Below are positions 1-7,363 of a stretch of 7,363 nt of DNA, one piece after another. Numbering within the stretch: position 1 is the first letter of the stretch; the number at the start of each line of letters is the position of its first letter. The notes beneath the pieces were generated by a model. The model was not told the origin of the DNA, did not search any database, and saw nothing but the letters and a program-made list of their open reading frames with translations. Source of the DNA: Veillonellaceae bacterium (lineage in GTDB: Bacteria > Bacillota > Negativicutes > Veillonellales > Veillonellaceae); the NCBI GenBank assembly GCA_900765165.1, contig CAAFQR010000007.1, positions 1 to 7,363 on the forward strand. Reading direction: 5' to 3'. Position numbers and translations under genes: made by a program.

Positions 1-3000
1 CTTTTGATGAAACGAGAAGCCCCATCACTAGAGCTTTTGGGACAGGCGGCGCGGCAGCCGCAGTTTTCTGACGTGCTGAGCACGTTATTTAAGGAGTGTC
101 GTGCGTTCAAGGTAACGGCGGAAGCGCTTCGGGATGGTTCTGCCGGTGTGGGGTCCTTGGTGCTACAGCGCAAGGCGTCGGAATTGGCGCATCTCATGGA
201 AGCCTACGATAACGAGCTTCAAAAGAACGGCATTGCGGAAACGGACCGCTTGAGTGAGCTTATTGAGCTGTTGCCGGATTCGCCGCTATTGAAAGACGCC
301 ACGGTTATCGTGGACGGGTTCCATTGGTTTACGCCGCTACAGGAAGAGTTGGTGGATACGCTCTTAGAAGGGGCGGTTAACGGCATTATTACGTTGACGC
401 TGCCGACGGCCCATGGAGGGTTAACGCCGGCCGGTGGGCGACGAGATAACTTCGAGCGTCCTCGCGAGGTACTACAGCACTTGCAGGAAGTATACGGAAC
501 GGAGCTACAGGTTCGTTATTTCAAAGAGCCGAAGCGGTTTAAGAATCCGGTGCTGGCCGACTTGGAAGGTCGTTTCTTTGGCGTGCCTGCGAAGGGGAAT
601 ACGACAGATGGCCATATTTCGATTATCACCGCGTATAACCGGGAGCGCGAGGCGGACGCCGTGTGTCGCCGCATTGTGGCGTACATGAATGAGCCTAGTC
701 ACCGGTGGCGCGATGTGACGATTATGCTGCGCGAGTCGGAGACGTATGGCGATGTGCTGGAGCTGGCGCTGGAGCGGTATGAGATCCCCTATTTTACGGA
801 CCGCCGGCATCCTATGGTGAGTCATCCGCTGGCGGAGTTCTTGCTGGGACTGTTGGAAGTGGTGCTGCGGCGCTTTGACCATGACGCCATGTTCCGCTTG
901 TTGAAGACGGATTTTTGGCCCTTGTCGCGGCAGGCCGTGGATGAATTGGAGAATTACTGTCTCGAGTTTGGCGTGCGAGAGCTTATGTGGCTTAAGGCGT
1001 CGTGGCCGTACGTGCGGCTTAGCGCCTTAGATAAAGACGCCGAAGCGGCGCGGTGCGATGCGGTCAATGAAAGCCGGGCGGTAGTGATGGCTGTGCTCCG
1101 TGATTGGTGGGATTTTGCTACCAAGAAGCACACCACGTTCCAGTGGTGCGAGGCGCTGTATGGTCTCATGGTGAAGACCGGCGTGCCGGCGCGGCTGGCG
1201 CAGTGGAGCGAAACGGCGAAGGCGGACGGTGATTTGGAAACGGCGGCCGCTCATGAGCAGATGTACAAGCAGGTTATTGGCTTCTTCGATGAGCTCATGC
1301 GTCTCGCGCCGGACGATGAATTAGGTGCCGACGAGTTAGCGGTGCTCCTCAAGGAGGGCCTCGATGACGTGGCGTACTCCATGGTGCCGCCTAGCCTTGA
1401 TCATGTGACGGTGACCACTATCGAACGTGGCTATACGGCGTCGAGCCCGTTAGTGTTTGTCATGGGCCTTAACGAAGGGGTATTCCCGCAGCGACTAGGC
1501 GATGAAGGGCTACTTACCGATGCAGAGCGCACGGCGCTGCGCGAAGCGGGCGTGACGCTAGCCGAAGGGGCGCTGGTGCGTGCCTTCAATGAAAATTTCC
1601 TCTTGTATTTGGCCATGACCCGTGCCGAAGAGTCTTTGGTGCTGTCTTATGCCGGCGCTGATGGCGAAGGGGCGGCGCTGGAGGCGTCGCTTATCATGAA
1701 GCGCTTAGGTCAGCTTGGTTATTATAAAGACGTAGAGACGGCGCCGCTATCCATTCCGGATGGCAAGGAAGCGTCGTATTTATGGCGACCGCGCCGTAGT
1801 TTGGCGCTTTTGGCCGGTCAGCTTGGTGGTTTGCGCCGCGGTCAGGAACCGGCGCCCATTTGGCAGAGTGTGTACGAATGGAGCCGCACCAGTGGCTATG
1901 GCGATGCGTTGCGCACGGCAACGCGCGGTGTGGCGGATTCTAATGAAGTAAGCCCTGTTGGCCGTGATGTGGTGGCCGGGTTATTGCTCCATGGGCAGGC
2001 GTTGACGGGTTCTGTGACGCGCCTCGAAAGTTACCAGCGTTGTCCCTTTGCGTATTATGCCCAGTATGGCCTTAAGCTGGAGCCGCGGCGGGTGAAGCAG
2101 TTTGGCGCACCTGAAATGGGGACGTTCCTCCATGAGTCGCTGAAGAATTTAGGGCAGATGCTCCTCAATCGTCATAAGCAGTGGCGTCATATTGCGAAGG
2201 AAGAACGGGCTGAGTTATGCCGCAAGGTGGTAGAAGATACGGCCCGCGAATTAGCCGGTGCCGGCGATGAGGAGGAAACGGATTTGTACGAAAATGTGCT
2301 CCGGGACCGGTTAGAGGAAACGCTGCGTCATACAGTGGCACGCCTTAGCGACTGGTCGTCGAAGAGTGCCTTTGATACGGTGTATCTCGAAAAGGGCTTC
2401 GGTACCGGTGATACGGATTCGTGGCCGGCGGTTAACATTCCCCTCGGCGGCGAGTCGTACATTCGCCTCCAAGGTCGATTGGACCGCGTCGATGAGTACC
2501 GCGTTGGCGATACCACCTATGGTCTCGTGGTGGATTACAAATCCGGCGGGGCGGCGGTGACGGCGTCCGATGTGTATTATGGCTTAAAGCTGCAGCTCGT
2601 TACCTACTTGTTGGCTCTTGAAAAAGCAAAACGCAGTGACGATGTGCTGCCGGCAGCCATTGTGTATACGTACGTGAAGAATCCCCGCGTGTCGTCGTCG
2701 AATCCGTTGTCGCTGGAGGAAGCGGCTGACCTCAATGATAGCCATAAGGATCTCAGGAATTCTGGTTATTTCACAGATAATAGCGAGATTTTGCTGAAGC
2801 TGGATGACACGCTTATCACCAGCAAGGGAACGTCGCCGTATGTGCCGGTGCGGCTCAAGCAGAACGGCGAAGTGTACTCCCAGGACCTTAAGAAGGTGAA
2901 GTCGACGGAGCAATTTGGCGTCATGACGGATTATGCGAAGCGCGTCATGGCCAAGGCGGGGCAGCATATTTTGAACGGTCATTTCCCGCTGAGCCCGTAC

Positions 3001-3177
3001 AATAACGGCGGGTATATTCCGTGCACGTTTTGTCAGTATCGCGCGTTGTGTCGCTTCGAGAACACGCGCAATTCCTATAGATATTTAGAGCGCCTCAGCG
3101 AAGAGGACAGTTTGGCTCGCATGCGGAAAGGAGACGATGTATATGAAGTGGACCGCCGACCAACAACAGGCGATTGA
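1..3177 (+). CDS. addB: AddB, helicase-like and nuclease subunit of AddAB (5' end missing)
   Basis: AddB partners AddA in the cytoplasmic AddAB helicase-nuclease, which processes double-strand DNA ends for recombination; its nuclease domain cuts one of the two strands. The frame is open from base 1, so the TTG at 4 and ATG at 7 are internal codons. With the codon at 1-3 as residue 1, 1058 residues are present; B. subtilis AddB has about 1166, so the N-terminus with the Walker A loop lies outside. Visible landmarks are VDGFHWFTP (104-112, degenerate motif II region), YEIPYF (260-265), FVMGLNEGVFP (486-496) and a motif VI-like AMTRA (538-542). The C-terminal nuclease domain has His711, GRLDRVD with Asp828, VDYK with Asp845 and Lys847, and QxxxY (865-869). 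The Fe-S cluster ligands are Cys681 (in CPF) and CxxCx5C (1008, 1011, 1017). All expected nuclease residues are intact. The end overlaps addA. Confidence 0.96.
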   Translation, partial: LLMKREAPSLELLGQAARQPQFSDVLSTLFKECRAFKVTAEALRDGSAGVGSLVLQRKASELAHLMEAYDNELQKNGIAETDRLSELIELLPDSPLLKDATVIVDGFHWFTPLQEELVDTLLEGAVNGIITLTLPTAHGGLTPAGGRRDNFERPREVLQHLQEVYGTELQVRYFKEPKRFKNPVLADLEGRFFGVPAKGNTTDGHISIITAYNREREADAVCRRIVAYMNEPSHRWRDVTIMLRESETYGDVLELALERYEIPYFTDRRHPMVSHPLAEFLLGLLEVVLRRFDHDAMFRLLKTDFWPLSRQAVDELENYCLEFGVRELMWLKASWPYVRLSALDKDAEAARCDAVNESRAVVMAVLRDWWDFATKKHTTFQWCEALYGLMVKTGVPARLAQWSETAKADGDLETAAAHEQMYKQVIGFFDELMRLAPDDELGADELAVLLKEGLDDVAYSMVPPSLDHVTVTTIERGYTASSPLVFVMGLNEGVFPQRLGDEGLLTDAERTALREAGVTLAEGALVRAFNENFLLYLAMTRAEESLVLSYAGADGEGAALEASLIMKRLGQLGYYKDVETAPLSIPDGKEASYLWRPRRSLALLAGQLGGLRRGQEPAPIWQSVYEWSRTSGYGDALRTATRGVADSNEVSPVGRDVVAGLLLHGQALTGSVTRLESYQRCPFAYYAQYGLKLEPRRVKQFGAPEMGTFLHESLKNLGQMLLNRHKQWRHIAKEERAELCRKVVEDTARELAGAGDEEETDLYENVLRDRLEETLRHTVARLSDWSSKSAFDTVYLEKGFGTGDTDSWPAVNIPLGGESYIRLQGRLDRVDEYRVGDTTYGLVVDYKSGGAAVTASDVYYGLKLQLVTYLLALEKAKRSDDVLPAAIVYTYVKNPRVSSSNPLSLEEAADLNDSHKDLRNSGYFTDNSEILLKLDDTLITSKGTSPYVPVRLKQNGEVYSQDLKKVKSTEQFGVMTDYAKRVMAKAGQHILNGHFPLSPYNNGGYIPCTFCQYRALCRFENTRNSYRYLERLSEEDSLARMRKGDDVYEVDRRPTTGD
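3127..3133 (+). promoter_or_regulatory. Ribosome binding site of addA, inside addB
   Basis: The sequence AAAGGAG is a good Shine-Dalgarno match lying in the last codons of addB. It leaves 9 bases to the ATG at 3143 but only 3 to the ATG at 3137, which favours 3143 as the real start. Because it lies upstream of the addB stop, ribosomes finishing addB would open or feed this site, consistent with coupled, near-stoichiometric synthesis of the two subunits. Confidence 0.75.
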
Positions 3178-6100
3178 TGCGCCGCGCCCCGGTTCGTTGC
3201 CGTCCCAGACCTTATTGGTCGCTGCCGCTGCGGGTTCCGGGAAGACGGCGGTGCTGGTTGAGCGCATTATCCAGCGCTTGCAGGACAAGGAGCGCCCGTT
3301 GTCCATTCGGGAGCTCTTGGTGGTAACCTTTACGAAGGCGGCCGCTGCTGAAATGAGTGCCCGTATTGGTGCCAAGTTGGCCGAGACGTTTGATGAGACG
3401 GGGGATCCGTACTTGGAGGAACAGCTGCGGGTGTTGCCGTCAGCGCACATCTCCACGTTGCATTCCTTCTGTCAGTGGGTTATTCGCAGTTATTTTTATC
3501 GGCTGGATATCGATCCGTCGTTCCGCATCGGCAATGAAGGGGAGTTAACGCTCCTGAAGGCGGAAGTGATGGATGCCGTGTTCCGCCAGGCCTATAAGGC
3601 GAATGGGTATCACATTTTCGATTTGGCCGATATGTTTGGTGACGCCCGTTCCGATGTGAAATTACAAGCCCAAATCCTCCGTTTGTATAATTTTGCCATG
3701 GCTCAAAGTGACCCGATGGGGTGGCTTGATCGGTGTCAGGCGATGTATGAAGACGCTGTCGGCAAGCCACTGTTAGAAACAGCGTGGGGCCAAGGCTTAT
3801 GGCAGGACCAGCAGGAAGCGCTGGCAGAAATTTTGGCGGCCCAAGAGGAGTTCCGCCTGTTGACGGAGCGGCCTGATGGGCCGACGCCATGGCAGGATAA
3901 TGTGCAGAACGTGCAGTATTTGCTGGATGGCTTACAAGCGGCGAAGACGTGGCAGGCTATGCATGAAGCAGTGAAGGCCATTAGCGGTCATAGCTTCAAG
4001 GCGTTCCGCAAGGCGGGGCAGCTGAAGAAGGACCTGGCCAACGGCGTGGTGGACGAAGGCGTTACCATGCGTGCGGAAACGCTGGGCAAAGCCGTAAAGA
4101 GCGGCCTAGAAGCTTTAGCGAAAGGGCCGTTCACCGTCGATGAAGGGTTATTCCAGGAGCAACTGAAGGAACAGATTCCTATCGTGCAAGGCCTCGTCGG
4201 TCTTACGAAGGCTTTTGCCGATGCGTTCGCCGCGGCGAAGCGCGATGGCGGTTTATTGGACTTTTCGGACCTAGAGCATCTCTGTTTGCAGCTCTTAAGT
4301 ACTCGTGATGAAAACGGCAATATGGTGCCGTCCGAAGTGGCGCTGGAGCTGCGCGACCAGTTCAAGGAAGTCATGGTAGACGAATACCAGGATACGAACG
4401 GCGTGCAGGAAGCCATCGTGAATTTGGTATCTCGCAAGGATAACCGGTTCTACGTTGGCGACGTGAAGCAGAGTATTTATCGGTTCCGTATGGCAGATCC
4501 GACGTTGTTCTTGGCGAAGTATAAGACGTACGACCGTGATTTGAACGCCGTGGAACGACGCATTGATTTGGCGAAGAATTTCCGCTCCGATGCGAACATT
4601 TTGCGGTTTACCAACTTCGTGTTCCGCCAGATTATGACCGAAGCCGCGGCGGAGCTCACGTACGGCGATGAAGAAGCGCTCTATCCGGGCCGTGAAGTGG
4701 AAGATGCGCCGGATAGCTGGGTTGGCGGTCCGGTGGAACTGCACTTACTGGAAGTGGCTACCGAAGATGATGATGAAGACGGCGAAGGCGGTGCCGGTGA
4801 GTCCTTAGCTTATGGCGGCGCGGCCGGCGGTGCTGGTGATGCCGGTTTGGCCGGCGGTTCGCCGGCTGGTGATGCGGCTGACGCTGGTGCTAACGGCGCC
4901 GGTTCGGTCGGCAATGCGGTAGCACAGCCGTCCAATGACGAACGAGAAATTGCCTTTATCATCGAGAAGCTGTTGGAATTAAAAGCTGAAGGGGCGACGG
5001 TGCAGGATAAGGATGGTTCGTTCCGTCCTATGCGTTGGCGCGATGTGGTTATCTTGCTTCGTTCCGTAGCTACTAAAGCGAGCCGAATGGTAGAAGCGTT
5101 GCGTGCGGCGGGGATTCCGGCGTACGCCGAAGAGAATACAGGCTACTTCGGGGCTATCGAGATTAAGCTGATGCTATCGCTGTTGCAGGTTATCGACAAT
5201 CCGGAGCAGGATTTGCCGATGGCAGCGGTGCTCGGTTCACCGTTCGTAGGCATGAATGCCGATGAGTTAGGGCGCTTGCGCCAAAGTGGCACGGGTTCGT
5301 TGTGGTCGCTGTTGCCGGCGTTTGCGGCAGCGGAACACAATGAAAGCTTAGCCGCTTTTGTGGCGCAGTTCGAGCGGTGGCGCACGTTCTCGCGCCGTCG
5401 CAGCGTGAGCGAGCTTATTCGTCGTATTTACGAGGACATGAATTACGTTGAGTACGTCAGTGCCATGCCGAATGGTTTGGTGCGACGCGCTAACGTGGAA
5501 GCGCTCTATGACCGGGCGCGGCAATATGAGGCTGGTAATTTCAGAGGGCTGTTCCGGTTCTTGCGATTCCTGGAAAGCTTGCAGGACGCCGGTCAGGATT
5601 TGGGCGTAGCAACGACGGTGAGTGAGGCGGACGACGTGGTGCGCATCATGAGTATCCACAAGAGTAAGGGCCTCGAATTCCCGGTGGTGTTCTTGGCGTC
5701 TATGCAGAAGAAGTTTAATCGGCGCGATTTGACGGAAACGATGCTGCTCCACAAGGATGGCGGCATTGGCCTCATGGGGTATTATCCGGAGTATCGGGTG
5801 CTGTATGGCGCGTTGCCGTGGCTTTATGCGCGCGGCCTCAGTGATTTGGCGGCGAAGGCGGAAGAGGAACGAATTCTGTATGTGGCCATGACCCGTGCCC
5901 GGGATAAGCTGTTCTTGACGGGCTATGTGAAGAATTTTGCCAGTCTTTGCGAGAAGGAAGCGGCGCCGGCTATGGCGGTGGCGACGGGCGAGCTGCCGAA
6001 GTCGCTCATTACCAGTGCTACGTCGTATTTGGATTGGCTTATCATGAGTCTCAGTCGTCATATTGATGGGAACGTGATTCGCGTCAACAGTGGCGTTGAG

Positions 6101-7156
6101 GACGGCGAGCTGGCTGATATTGGCGATAAGAATTGCCGCTTCACCGTGACGGTGCATGACGGCATGGCCTTTGTGCCGCCGACCGGGGCTACCGGCGAGA
6201 CGGCGGCGCTTTTGAAGGCGGTTCGTGATTTGGAACCGGTTGCAGCGGACCCGTTGCCCGATGAAATTGTGGCGCGCTTTGGCTTTACGTACGACTATCC
6301 CGGCGCGGTGCGGACGGCGGCCAAGATTTCCGTTAGTGAAATTAAACGCCGCTTCGCCGAGCGCGATGAGGAAGCGGAACGGCTCACGGTGGAACAGGAT
6401 GAGCTGCCGATGGTAGCGGAAACCGTCGTGCCGTTTGGTGCTGATGGTAGTTCTGCGGAAGCGGCGCCGAGTGAGTCTGACGCTTTTGAAGCATCGCTGT
6501 TTGGTTCGGATCCTGAGGCGCCGACTGATGAAGAGACGGATAGTGTGACTGTTGCAGAAGCTGATGCGGCGGTTGCTGCGCCCACGTTGCCAGCCGATGG
6601 TCCGTTTGCTCTTAAGCCTATCGCCCTCCAACATGAAGAAGATTTACGTCGTGAAGGGGCGGCGTGGGGCACGTTGATGCATGAAGCGATGCAGTGGTTG
6701 CCGGTAAAATCGTACACGAAAGCGTCCTTAAGGGCTGAGCTTGATCGATTGGCTGCCGATGGTTATTTTACGCCGGAGGAACGAGCACGGTTGCATGAAG
6801 GCATGCTGCTGTCGTTCTTTACGTCACCGCTTGGTAAGCGTATGCTGGCGGCACCGCAGACGGCGAAGGAATGGCCGTTTAGCATGCTCTTTGACGCGAA
6901 CCGCGTGTATGACCATGTAGAGGATGGTGAAAAGCTGTTCTTACAAGGGATTATCGATACGGCGTTCCGTGAAGACGATGGCTGGGTCTTGGTAGACTAC
7001 AAGACAGACCGCGTGACCAATGGTGATGAACTGCGGAAGCGCTATGCATCGCAGCTGACCATTTACCGGGAAGCGCTGGCCACGTTGACCGGGGAACCGG
7101 TGAAGGAAACGTATATCTATTCCTTTAGACTGCGTACGGCAGTACCTATTGAATAG
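3143..7156 (+). CDS. addA: AddA, ATP-dependent helicase-nuclease subunit of AddAB
   Basis: AddA is the motor of AddAB: a superfamily 1A (UvrD/RecB-type) 3'-5' helicase with a C-terminal RecB-family nuclease. The start at 3143 (1337 residues) is chosen for its 9-base spacing from AAAGGAG; ATG 3137 would add Met-Tyr. Motifs in order are a Q-motif-like WTADQQQAI (3-11), Walker A GSGKT (31-35), motif Ia VTFT (61-64), motif II DEYQD (413-417), motif III GDVKQSIYRFR (439-449), motif IV NFRS (479-482), motif V IHKSKGLEF (838-846) and motif VI YVAMTRA (913-919). The nuclease part has SVSEIKR (1063-1069), His1180, Asp1272 in QGIID, Asp1285 and Lys1287 in VDYK, and QxxxY (1304-1308). No key residue is missing. 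It is about 105 residues longer than the B. subtilis protein (1232), owing to low-complexity stretches at 541-594 and 1099-1152. The gene overlaps addB by 35 bases in another frame. Confidence 0.97.
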   Translation: MKWTADQQQAIDAPRPGSLPSQTLLVAAAAGSGKTAVLVERIIQRLQDKERPLSIRELLVVTFTKAAAAEMSARIGAKLAETFDETGDPYLEEQLRVLPSAHISTLHSFCQWVIRSYFYRLDIDPSFRIGNEGELTLLKAEVMDAVFRQAYKANGYHIFDLADMFGDARSDVKLQAQILRLYNFAMAQSDPMGWLDRCQAMYEDAVGKPLLETAWGQGLWQDQQEALAEILAAQEEFRLLTERPDGPTPWQDNVQNVQYLLDGLQAAKTWQAMHEAVKAISGHSFKAFRKAGQLKKDLANGVVDEGVTMRAETLGKAVKSGLEALAKGPFTVDEGLFQEQLKEQIPIVQGLVGLTKAFADAFAAAKRDGGLLDFSDLEHLCLQLLSTRDENGNMVPSEVALELRDQFKEVMVDEYQDTNGVQEAIVNLVSRKDNRFYVGDVKQSIYRFRMADPTLFLAKYKTYDRDLNAVERRIDLAKNFRSDANILRFTNFVFRQIMTEAAAELTYGDEEALYPGREVEDAPDSWVGGPVELHLLEVATEDDDEDGEGGAGESLAYGGAAGGAGDAGLAGGSPAGDAADAGANGAGSVGNAVAQPSNDEREIAFIIEKLLELKAEGATVQDKDGSFRPMRWRDVVILLRSVATKASRMVEALRAAGIPAYAEENTGYFGAIEIKLMLSLLQVIDNPEQDLPMAAVLGSPFVGMNADELGRLRQSGTGSLWSLLPAFAAAEHNESLAAFVAQFERWRTFSRRRSVSELIRRIYEDMNYVEYVSAMPNGLVRRANVEALYDRARQYEAGNFRGLFRFLRFLESLQDAGQDLGVATTVSEADDVVRIMSIHKSKGLEFPVVFLASMQKKFNRRDLTETMLLHKDGGIGLMGYYPEYRVLYGALPWLYARGLSDLAAKAEEERILYVAMTRARDKLFLTGYVKNFASLCEKEAAPAMAVATGELPKSLITSATSYLDWLIMSLSRHIDGNVIRVNSGVEDGELADIGDKNCRFTVTVHDGMAFVPPTGATGETAALLKAVRDLEPVAADPLPDEIVARFGFTYDYPGAVRTAAKISVSEIKRRFAERDEEAERLTVEQDELPMVAETVVPFGADGSSAEAAPSESDAFEASLFGSDPEAPTDEETDSVTVAEADAAVAAPTLPADGPFALKPIALQHEEDLRREGAAWGTLMHEAMQWLPVKSYTKASLRAELDRLAADGYFTPEERARLHEGMLLSFFTSPLGKRMLAAPQTAKEWPFSMLFDANRVYDHVEDGEKLFLQGIIDTAFREDDGWVLVDYKTDRVTNGDELRKRYASQLTIYREALATLTGEPVKETYIYSFRLRTAVPIE
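4763..4924 (+). repeat. Gly/Ala-rich low-complexity insert in AddA helicase
   Basis: Residues 541-594 of AddA open with an acidic run (EDDDED) and continue as a Gly/Ala-rich tract: 32 of the 48 residues from 547 to 594 are Gly or Ala. The DNA contains imperfect in-frame repeats: GCTGGTGATGC at 4832-4842 and 4865-4875 (33 bases apart) and GGCCGGCGGT at 4822-4831 and 4849-4858 (27 bases apart). It lies after motif IV, between the segment ending HLLEVA and the conserved RDVVILLR segment. At the equivalent place B. subtilis AddA has a shorter acidic linker, so this appears to be an expansion of a tolerated surface loop. It is probably disordered. Confidence 0.8.
6437..6598 (+). other. Ala/acidic/Ser/Pro-rich linker in AddA nuclease region
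   Basis: Residues 1099-1152 of AddA are dominated by Ala, Asp, Glu, Ser and Pro, with few hydrophobic positions apart from a short ASLFG segment. They separate SVSEIKR (1063-1069), which opens the nuclease region, from the conserved GTLMHEAMQ helix with His1180. In B. subtilis AddA the SVSEIKR-to-His distance is about 45 residues; here it is over 100. The stretch reads as an acidic flexible linker. No sequence repeat as clear as in the other insert is visible. Confidence 0.7.
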
Positions 7157-7204
7157 ATTTGTATTAGATTCTAGGCTATCTGTTTTTTGATTGCAGTATA
7201 CTGT

Positions 7205-7252
7205 AAAAAAAGCGTATTCCTCAATCTAAGCGATTGAGCGAATACGCTTTTT
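7205..7252. terminator. Bidirectional Rho-independent terminator
   Basis: A long hairpin lies in the gap between addA and the convergent gene. The arms are 7212-7226 and 7232-7247, paired over 15 base pairs with one bulged C at 7239 and a 5-base loop (7227-7231). The stem is flanked by A7 (7205-7211) on the left and T5 (7248-7252) on the right, so the transcript of either strand ends the hairpin in a U-run. It should terminate the addBA transcript and that of the minus-strand gene. The rest of the intergenic region is AT-rich and holds a 10-base palindrome at 7194-7203. Confidence 0.9.
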
Positions 7253-7278
7253 GCGTTATCTACGCGAGGTTTAAGCGA

Positions 7279-7363
7279 TTATTTGGAAGCGCCGAACCAT
7301 TTGTCGTAGATTTTCTGGTATGTGCCGTCAGCTTTCAAGTCAGCCAAAGCTTTGTTAACCTGA
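7279..7363 (-). CDS. Amino-acid ABC transporter substrate-binding protein, C-terminal fragment
   Basis: Reading the minus strand from the right edge gives 27 residues ending in a TAA stop (7281-7279): QVNKALADLKADGT followed by YQKIYDKWFGASK. The pattern VNKAL-x-x-LKADGTYxKIYDKWFG is the typical last helix of family 3 extracellular solute-binding proteins (SBP_bac_3), which capture polar amino acids such as glutamine, cystine or arginine outside the membrane for an ABC importer. The ligand cannot be told from this fragment. The N-terminus, including any signal peptide, is outside the window. The gene converges on addA and shares its terminator; there is no evident functional link to DNA repair. 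Confidence 0.8.
   Translation of the reverse strand, partial: QVNKALADLKADGTYQKIYDKWFGASK

Noticed and set aside
4..9. TTG at 4 or ATG at 7 as the true start of addB
   Set aside because: The frame is open to the window edge, the protein would lack about 110-125 N-terminal residues found in the family, and too little upstream sequence is present to show a ribosome binding site.
4763..4924. The Gly/Ala-rich tract as an inserted mobile element, intein or frameshift
   Set aside because: The frame is maintained through it, the conserved sequence resumes in the same frame, there are no splice-junction motifs of an intein, and 162 bases is too short for an element with its own genes.
5348..6634. 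A 428-codon open frame on the minus strand inside addA
   Set aside because: Its translation is rich in Arg, His and Ile with no recognisable domain, as expected from the antisense of GC-rich coding DNA. It lies entirely within a conserved AddA coding region, including motifs V and VI.
7226..7280. Repeat of TAAGCGATT at 7227-7235 and 7272-7280
   Set aside because: It is only 9 bases: one copy spans the terminator loop and the other runs into the stop codon of the minus-strand gene. This is within chance for such a region.

Overview
This window holds the 3' part of addB, all of addA, and the last 27 codons of a convergent ABC-transporter gene. addB and addA encode the two subunits of the AddAB (RexAB) helicase-nuclease, the RecBCD counterpart of Bacillota, which resects double-strand breaks for RecA loading. 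The proteins align, from memory and by motif, with Bacillus subtilis AddB and AddA. The DNA is moderately GC-rich (estimated by eye, mid to upper 50s percent) and strongly biased to GCG, GGC and CTG/TTG codons. A GC-rich member of Bacillota, possibly Negativicutes, is a reasonable guess, but no marker here proves it.

Layout: positions 1-3177 (+) are addB, open at the left edge and lacking roughly the first 110-125 codons, where the family's Walker A motif lies. addA (+) starts at 3143 (alternative start 3137), inside the last codons of addB and in another frame. Its ribosome binding site also lies within addB, so the genes look translationally coupled and were probably transcribed as one unit from a promoter left of the window. 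addA ends at 7156. A 122-base intergenic region follows, with a strong hairpin terminator that can serve both strands. From 7362 down to 7279 (-) runs the C-terminus of a polar amino-acid type extracellular solute-binding protein.

Both subunits look functional in what can be seen. AddA keeps its UvrD-type helicase motifs and a C-terminal PD-(D/E)XK nuclease. AddB keeps its nuclease residues and all four cysteines of the iron-sulfur cluster. The main oddity is that AddA is about 105 residues longer than the B. subtilis protein. Nearly all the excess lies in two low-complexity stretches, one Gly/Ala-rich inside the helicase and one Ala/acidic/Ser/Pro-rich ahead of the nuclease catalytic core. 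I found no undescribed system, mobile element, CRISPR array or RNA gene.
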